From Pantoea sp. alder81 (GTDB lineage: Bacteria; Pseudomonadota; Gammaproteobacteria; Enterobacterales; Enterobacteriaceae), in assembly GCF_020179835.1 (NCBI RefSeq), contig NZ_JAIUDA010000014.1, positions 1-64,000 of the forward strand: a DNA stretch of 64,000 bases, given 5' to 3'. Position 1 is the first letter of the stretch, and each line of letters starts with the position of its first letter. A model generated the notes under the pieces. The model was given only the letters and a program-made list of their open reading frames with translations, was not told where the DNA came from and did no database searches. The position numbers and the translations under genes were made by a program. Below, in pieces: positions 59,724 to 64,000 of this stretch.

Positions 59724-60785
59724 TTACGACTCCTCCTTAAGTCCGAGCTGCGCACGGATACTGCCGTTGTCATCTTGCGCGGCAAAATCATCGAAGGCGC
59801 GGCTGGCGACCGGAATGATGTGACGTTGAATGAACTCAGCTCCTTCCCGTGCGCCGGTTTCCGCATCTTTCAGGCAGCATTCCCACTCCAGCACCGCCCA
59901 GCCGTTGAAATCGTACTGCGCCAGTTTGCTGAAGATGCTTTTGAAATCGATCTGTCCGTCGCCTGGCGAACGGAAACGCCCGGCGCGATCGATCCAGTTT
60001 TGATAGCCGCCATACACCCCGCTGCGGCCGTTGCGCTGATATTCCGCATCTTTGACGTGGAAGGCTTTGATACGAGAGTGATAGATATCGATAAACTGCA
60101 GGTAATCAATGTGCTGAAGATGCAGATGGCTGGGATCAAACAGGATATTGCAACGAGGATGGTGCTTTACCTGTTCAAGAAAACGCTCAAAGGTGGCGCC
60201 ATCGTGCAGATCCTCGCCCGGGTGTAATTCGTAACACACATCTACGCCATGCTGATCATAAACATCCAGCACCGGCTGCCAGCGGCGAGCAAGTTCTTTA
60301 AAAGCCTCATCCAGCAACTGCGGGTTGTGCGGCGGCCACGGGTAGACATAGGGCCAGGCGAGCGAGCCGGAGAACGTGGCATGCGCAGTCAGCCCCAACT
60401 TACTGGAGGCGGCTGCGGCATGTTTAACCTGCTCAATCGCCCAGGCCGTGCGTGCTTCTCGCTTGCCGCGCACGTGTGCCGGTGCAAAATTATCGAAAGC
60501 GGCATCATGCGCAGGATGCACGGCGATCAACTGCCCCTCCAGATGCGTCGATAATTCGCTGATACTCAATCCATACTGCTTCAGCAATCCCAGCACCTCA
60601 TCGCAGTAGGTCTGACTGGTGGCCGCGCGTTGCAGATCGAAGATTGCCGGGTGATTGCATGGGATCTGCAATGCCTGAAATCCCAAAGCGGATGCCCATT
60701 TCGCCAGTCCTTCCAGTGAATTGAACGGGGCATCAGCGCCGATAAACTGTGAAAGGAAAATGCCCGGACCTTTTAACGTTTTCAA
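59724..60785 (-). CDS. Cytosolic sugar-phosphate isomerase/epimerase-like protein
   Basis: 353 residues starting with TTG, decided by GGAGGTGG upstream (MKTLKGPGIFLSQFIGADAP). TIM barrel with ligands in YELHPGEDLHDG, NILFDPSHLHLQHIDY and FHVKDAEY, and a terminal AVLEWECCLKD. Family members isomerise or eliminate sugars and 3-keto-sugars. It has no signal peptide, in contrast to the paralogue at 56622. Confidence 0.88.
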   Translation of the reverse strand: MKTLKGPGIFLSQFIGADAPFNSLEGLAKWASALGFQALQIPCNHPAIFDLQRAATSQTYCDEVLGLLKQYGLSISELSTHLEGQLIAVHPAHDAAFDNFAPAHVRGKREARTAWAIEQVKHAAAASSKLGLTAHATFSGSLAWPYVYPWPPHNPQLLDEAFKELARRWQPVLDVYDQHGVDVCYELHPGEDLHDGATFERFLEQVKHHPRCNILFDPSHLHLQHIDYLQFIDIYHSRIKAFHVKDAEYQRNGRSGVYGGYQNWIDRAGRFRSPGDGQIDFKSIFSKLAQYDFNGWAVLEWECCLKDAETGAREGAEFIQRHIIPVASRAFDDFAAQDDNGSIRAQLGLKEES

Positions 60786-60811
60786 AAACCACCTCCAGTA
60801 ACAACAAAAAC

Positions 60812-62041
60812 TCAATCGCGATACTTAAATGTGAACATAAACAACACGGCAATTACGGCAGCCGCGATCGCCGGGATCCACCAGAACATGCCCCAACTGG
60901 CAGCCGACACCTGACCCGCGACCAGATGGTTATACAGCGCGCCAGAGATTTGCGAGCCCAGCAGCATGCCGATGCCGTAGGTGAACATCACAATCATGCT
61001 CTGCGCTTGTCCTTTGACTTTGTCTCCCGCGATGCGGTCGGTATAGATGAAGCCGACGACAAAGAAGAAGTCGTAACAGACGCCGTGCAGCAGAATCCCA
61101 AGCCAAATCAGTGCGCGTCCCTCCTCGCCCATACCCATGGCAAACAGGGCGTAACGCACAAACCACGCGCACATACCGACCAGCAGCATGTATTTCACGC
61201 CCAGACGGCGGAACAGCAGCGGAATCACCAGCATGAAGAAGATTTCAGACATCTGACCGAAGGACATCAGTGAGCTGACGTTTTCAACCCCGGCGTCGGC
61301 CAGCCAGGAAGCGGTGTAGGCGTAGTAAGTGCCCAGCGGAATGGAAATCAGCGTGGCGCAGAGCGAAAAAATGAAGAAGTGACGGATTTTCAGCAGGGCA
61401 AACGCATCTGCGCAGAACAGATCGCGCGGTCTGAATGGCAGGCCTTTAGCGGGTGCGGGTGTATGCGGCAGCGTGAGGCTGTAGATTGCCAGTACCACGG
61501 AACAAATCGCCGCCACCGTGAAGACGCTAACGCTAGAAGCAATACCGGTAAATCCGATAAAGAGACCGGCGATGATCCAGCCAATGGTGCCGAACACGCG
61601 CACTACCGGGAAACTCTTCTCGCTGCTGGCGAGACTGTGGAAGGCAATATTATTGGTCAGTGCCAGCGTGGGCATGTAGCACAGCGTGTAGCCGAACAGT
61701 AAGCCGATCAGTAGCGCACCGTTCTCAGCGATCATCGCCTGAGGTACGAACCACAAAATCACTGCACCGGCCAGATGCATCACCGCCAAAACTTTTTGCG
61801 AAGGGAAAAATCTGTCCACCAGCATGCCGAGAACAAACGGCGAAAGAATGGAGGCAATCGGGCCCGCCGAGAAAGCATCGCCAATCAGCAATGACATGTT
61901 GTGCTGGGTCATCACCAATCCCAGCGTGACCGACCAACTGCCCCAGATAAAGAACTGAAGAAACATCATCAGTGACAGCCGTGGGACCAGCATGCGCTGC
62001 ATTGCCTGGTCTTGCGCGGTGCCTTGTGTTGCAGCAACCAT
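60812..62041 (-). CDS. MFS transporter, nucleoside:H+ symporter type
   Basis: 409 residues from MVAATQGTAQ, with GGAGG six bases upstream. About 12 membrane spans and the NupG/XapB-like pattern (MFLQFFIWGSWSVTLGLVMT, FVLGMLVDRFFPSQKVLAVM, LLHGVCYDFFFVVGFIYTDR). In this setting it probably carries a sugar or glycoside rather than a nucleoside. First gene of the operon, with two operators in front. Confidence 0.88.
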   Translation of the reverse strand: MVAATQGTAQDQAMQRMLVPRLSLMMFLQFFIWGSWSVTLGLVMTQHNMSLLIGDAFSAGPIASILSPFVLGMLVDRFFPSQKVLAVMHLAGAVILWFVPQAMIAENGALLIGLLFGYTLCYMPTLALTNNIAFHSLASSEKSFPVVRVFGTIGWIIAGLFIGFTGIASSVSVFTVAAICSVVLAIYSLTLPHTPAPAKGLPFRPRDLFCADAFALLKIRHFFIFSLCATLISIPLGTYYAYTASWLADAGVENVSSLMSFGQMSEIFFMLVIPLLFRRLGVKYMLLVGMCAWFVRYALFAMGMGEEGRALIWLGILLHGVCYDFFFVVGFIYTDRIAGDKVKGQAQSMIVMFTYGIGMLLGSQISGALYNHLVAGQVSAASWGMFWWIPAIAAAVIAVLFMFTFKYRD

Positions 62042-62057
62042 ATCCAACCTCCAGAAA

Positions 62058-62100
62058 GTAATCGATTACAAAATGCGATAAAATAAAAGTAATCGATTAC
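62058..62100. promoter_or_regulatory. Two GTAATCGATTAC operators before the MFS operon
   Basis: Perfect copies at 62058-62069 and 62089-62100, start to start 31 bp. Identical to the pair at 56562. They overlap the promoter and leader of the MFS gene. Confidence 0.85.
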
Positions 62101-62133
62101 AAAATGGAAATCATCGTGGTTGATCACAAATTT

Positions 62134-62268
62134 TTACTTAGGTGGAAAGGGAGGATTAATGGCTGATGAATGGGGGCGAATAGACCATACAAGGATTGAG
62201 CCGCCTAACGATGAGTCCGTGTGAGCGTTAGCAGCCGCCGAACTATCCCAGACAATTTCAACGCTCAC
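62134..62268 (-). pseudogene. Truncated RelE/ParE-like toxin
   Basis: The antitoxin stop overlaps a GTG start (GTGA overlap) and the frame begins VSVEIVWDSSAAANA, the opening strand and helix of a RelE/ParE-type toxin. After about 13 residues the resemblance ends and the frame closes at 44 codons. A full toxin is about 90 residues, so most of the gene, with its active site, is lost. Confidence 0.45.
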
Positions 62269-62552
62269 AATTTCCCATGCTGTGCACGCTCTCTCAATTT
62301 ATCCATGTGAGAAGTGACCTCCTCATGGCTGATATACTCCCCATGGTCCGAATTATGTCGCTCAAAAGCTTGGGTGATTTGCTGTTCAAGCAAGATATCG
62401 TGCTCATGATTTTGATGACAACGTTCTTCATCAGCTAACTCAACAGCTCTTTGACACATAAGCTCAGTCAGGCTGAGATTGACCCGTTCAGCAGCCTGCA
62501 TAGCCAATCTTTTGGTTTCATCATCAATTCGAAAATGTTTGGTGCTGCTCAT
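62265..62552 (-). CDS. RelB/DinJ- or RHH-type antitoxin
   Basis: 95 residues. The N-terminal ribbon-helix-helix pattern is clear: KHFRIDDETKRLAMQAAERV NLSLTELM. The polar C-terminal half (HDILLEQQITQAFERHNSDH) would wrap a toxin. It resembles DinJ/RelB or DUF1778 antitoxins; the toxin following it is truncated. It may still repress its own promoter. Confidence 0.7.
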   Translation of the reverse strand: MSSTKHFRIDDETKRLAMQAAERVNLSLTELMCQRAVELADEERCHQNHEHDILLEQQITQAFERHNSDHGEYISHEEVTSHMDKLRERAQHGKL

Positions 62553-63356
62553 TCTGATCTCATGCGTAGTGTGGTTTGTACTGTCATTATGGGGGAGCTA
62601 TTTTGTGAATGTCATCCCGTTATTCTATTGCTTAACACAGTGTGAAAACGAGTTGTTGGCCGGGCTGGATTGAAGGCTTCGCCTATTTCCCCTAAGCACA
62701 ATGATGGTCGTTTAAGCAGAATGATAAGACCTATAACGCCCTCAAAGCTTAAAGGTCCATAAAGATCGAGCGAAGATTGTGAAGTGAAACGTGATCAATT
62801 TGATCGTTTCATGAACATGTGAATACACATTCAAACGCATCAATCCTGGAATCTTTCCCGCATGAATTAATTCCCTAATTTCACACGGCATCCCTTACCG
62901 CGCAAAATTGAGCCCCTATCCATCATAGCTATCTTGCATACCGTTATGATGTTTAGCAGTGACGCATAGTGAAGTTATCTGAACGAGGGAACGCTTTATC
63001 CGGTCATTAATTAAGTAGCCATTAACGTTTGCTTCCTCCGCACCGTGGGTCGTGACAATCATTGTGACCGGGTAACATAAGTTTTTCTGCGTAGACATAC
63101 TTAAAAATATAACCAAACGCTAAAATCACTGATGATTAAATTAGAGTCCGAAGCGCAATTATCGACTTCTCAACGCCTGGCACACCCCGAAATTTTGAGA
63201 AATATCTAAAAATTGACACTTTGCGGGCTTTATTATTGATATCTGATGTGTTGTACTTCTGCAACGAGGGTAACATCTATATACTCATCCCTAATTTGTT
63301 ATCTACTGCACCACTTAATTTATTTCGTTCAGCGACAAAATATTCAGGAGAAGTTC
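62553..63356. other. AT-rich region upstream of the H-NS gene
   Basis: About 800 bp. No convincing ORF: the minus frame 62916-63116 has no ribosome binding site. It holds the antitoxin promoter on the left and the hns promoter on the right. Confidence 0.4.
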
Positions 63357-63755
63357 ATGAGTGATTCACTTAAAGCGTTAAACAATATCCGTACGCTTCG
63401 CGCGCAGGCACGTGAAGTGCAGCTTGCAGATCTGGAAGAAATGCTGGAAAAATTCACTGTTGTCGTGTCAGAGCGCCGTGAAGAAAACAACGCCAGCGAA
63501 GCCGCCGTGCGTGAAAAAGAAGAGAAACTGGCTAAATATCGTGAACTGCTGCTGCAGGACGGGATTGACCCGAACGAACTGCTGGGCGCATTAACGCCAA
63601 CGGGTAAGACTCGCGCTAAACGTGCTCCACGTCCGGCTAAATATAAATACACGGAAGATGGTGTTGAGAAGCACTGGACCGGTCAGGGTCGCACGCCAGC
63701 AGTGATTAAAGCCGCTGTTGATGCGGGCAAATCTCTCGATGATTTTCTTATCTAA
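63357..63755 (+). CDS. hns: H-NS-family nucleoid protein
   Basis: 132 residues from MSDSLKALNNIRTLRAQARE, with CAGGAG six bases upstream. The N-terminal oligomerisation coiled coil runs to about residue 80 and the C-terminal DNA-binding domain KYKYTEDGVEKHWTGQGRTP contains the QGR AT-hook-like loop that enters the minor groove. H-NS silences AT-rich acquired genes; copies on large plasmids limit the cost of the plasmid. It may be hns or the paralogue stpA; length and sequence favour hns. Confidence 0.92.
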   Translation: MSDSLKALNNIRTLRAQAREVQLADLEEMLEKFTVVVSERREENNASEAAVREKEEKLAKYRELLLQDGIDPNELLGALTPTGKTRAKRAPRPAKYKYTEDGVEKHWTGQGRTPAVIKAAVDAGKSLDDFLI

Positions 63756-63789
63756 TCGGGCTTTCCCCGTTTAATTTGAGTTATCGAAC

Positions 63790-63820
63790 ATTTTTGGTGG
63801 GTGTTCCGCCCACCAAAAAT
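63790..63820. terminator. Terminator of hns
   Basis: ATTTTTGGTGGG (63790-63801) pairs with CCCACCAAAAAT (63809-63820) in a perfect 12-bp stem around a 7-base loop. It starts about 35 bases after the stop. The A/T-rich foot makes it usable in both directions. Confidence 0.85.
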
Positions 63821-64000
63821 TAAACACTGATTGATATCTTCTCCCTCTCCCCTTTCGCTGAATCCCCATATTAAGATAATGACGGGGTTTACTATCAACT
63901 ATTGTCATTGTAATGTTCAAATCGCTGTCTCTGACTGACTATAACAACGCACAATTGTCGGTGATCATCCATGACTCTTTTTTCTGCCTTACTCAGGTTT

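Noticed and set aside
62916..63116. 66-codon minus-strand ORF
   Set aside because: No ribosome binding site and no recognisable pattern.

Overview
The window reads as accessory DNA of an enterobacterium. Close resemblances to enterobacterial proteins (PhyK/AppA-type phytase, YjbJ, YghA-type SDR, BluF/YcgZ/YmgA/AriR, H-NS, a phage P1 Cre homologue), GC-rich codon use and strong GGAGG-type ribosome binding sites all fit. The mix of a Cre-like recombinase, insertion sequences, relics of an integrative conjugative element and many catabolic cassettes suggests a large plasmid or genomic island of a Pantoea/Erwinia/Enterobacter-like host. No replication initiator or ribosomal gene is present, so replicon type and species are inference. 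I saw no CRISPR array, tRNA or rRNA.

Layout. (1) 1-6.3 kb: right end of an IS3-family element, a 39-residue membrane protein, a Cre-like tyrosine recombinase preceded by several palindromes, a nucleotidyltransferase, an Rpn-type nuclease and a DUF2913 protein. (2) 6.4-11.2 kb: a minus-strand operon of inositol monophosphatase, organophosphate-type MFS transporter and periplasmic phytase behind a LacI-type regulator and an 18-bp perfect operator-like palindrome; it reads as a phytate-use module. (3) 11.9-18.5 kb: PAS-GGDEF diguanylate cyclase, YjbJ/CsbD, a royal-jelly/Yellow-like secreted protein with a VOC protein, a GH15 glycosidase and a YghA-like SDR. (4) 18.8-27.4 kb: an expanded blue-light/c-di-GMP module. 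It holds bluF (BLUF-EAL), a frameshifted bluR, two ycgZ, two ariR (one with a single internal stop), several YmgA-like small proteins and small unknown genes. (5) 27.4-34.3 kb: decayed mobile DNA, with relics of ssb, a replication-associated protein, a transfer ATPase, an integrase and a LysR regulator. A duplicated ~140-bp element with a covarying hairpin and a large 18-bp-stem hairpin lie here. (6) 34.6-39.7 kb: TetR regulator, outer-membrane efflux lipoprotein, a divergent XRE-cupin/B3-B4 pair and an IS30-family element.

(7) 40.4-48.4 kb: a six-gene minus-strand operon (DUF1185, alpha/beta hydrolase, flavin reductase with an extra C-terminal domain, LLM flavin monooxygenase, aldehyde dehydrogenase, NCS1 permease) divergent from a GntR-FCD regulator and a DUF1330 protein. 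It resembles the logic of the Rut pyrimidine pathway without being it, and probably opens an N-heterocyclic ring. (8) 48.5-56.4 kb: AraC regulator with a Fur box, TonB-dependent receptor, periplasmic binding protein and two export-fold ABC half-transporters, forming a siderophore uptake locus. (9) 56.5-62.1 kb: a sugar regulon (secreted and cytosolic TIM-barrel isomerase-like proteins, Gfo/Idh/MocA dehydrogenase, MFS permease, LacI regulator) tied together by four identical GTAATCGATTAC sites. (10) 62.1-64 kb: an antitoxin with a truncated toxin, and an H-NS-family gene.
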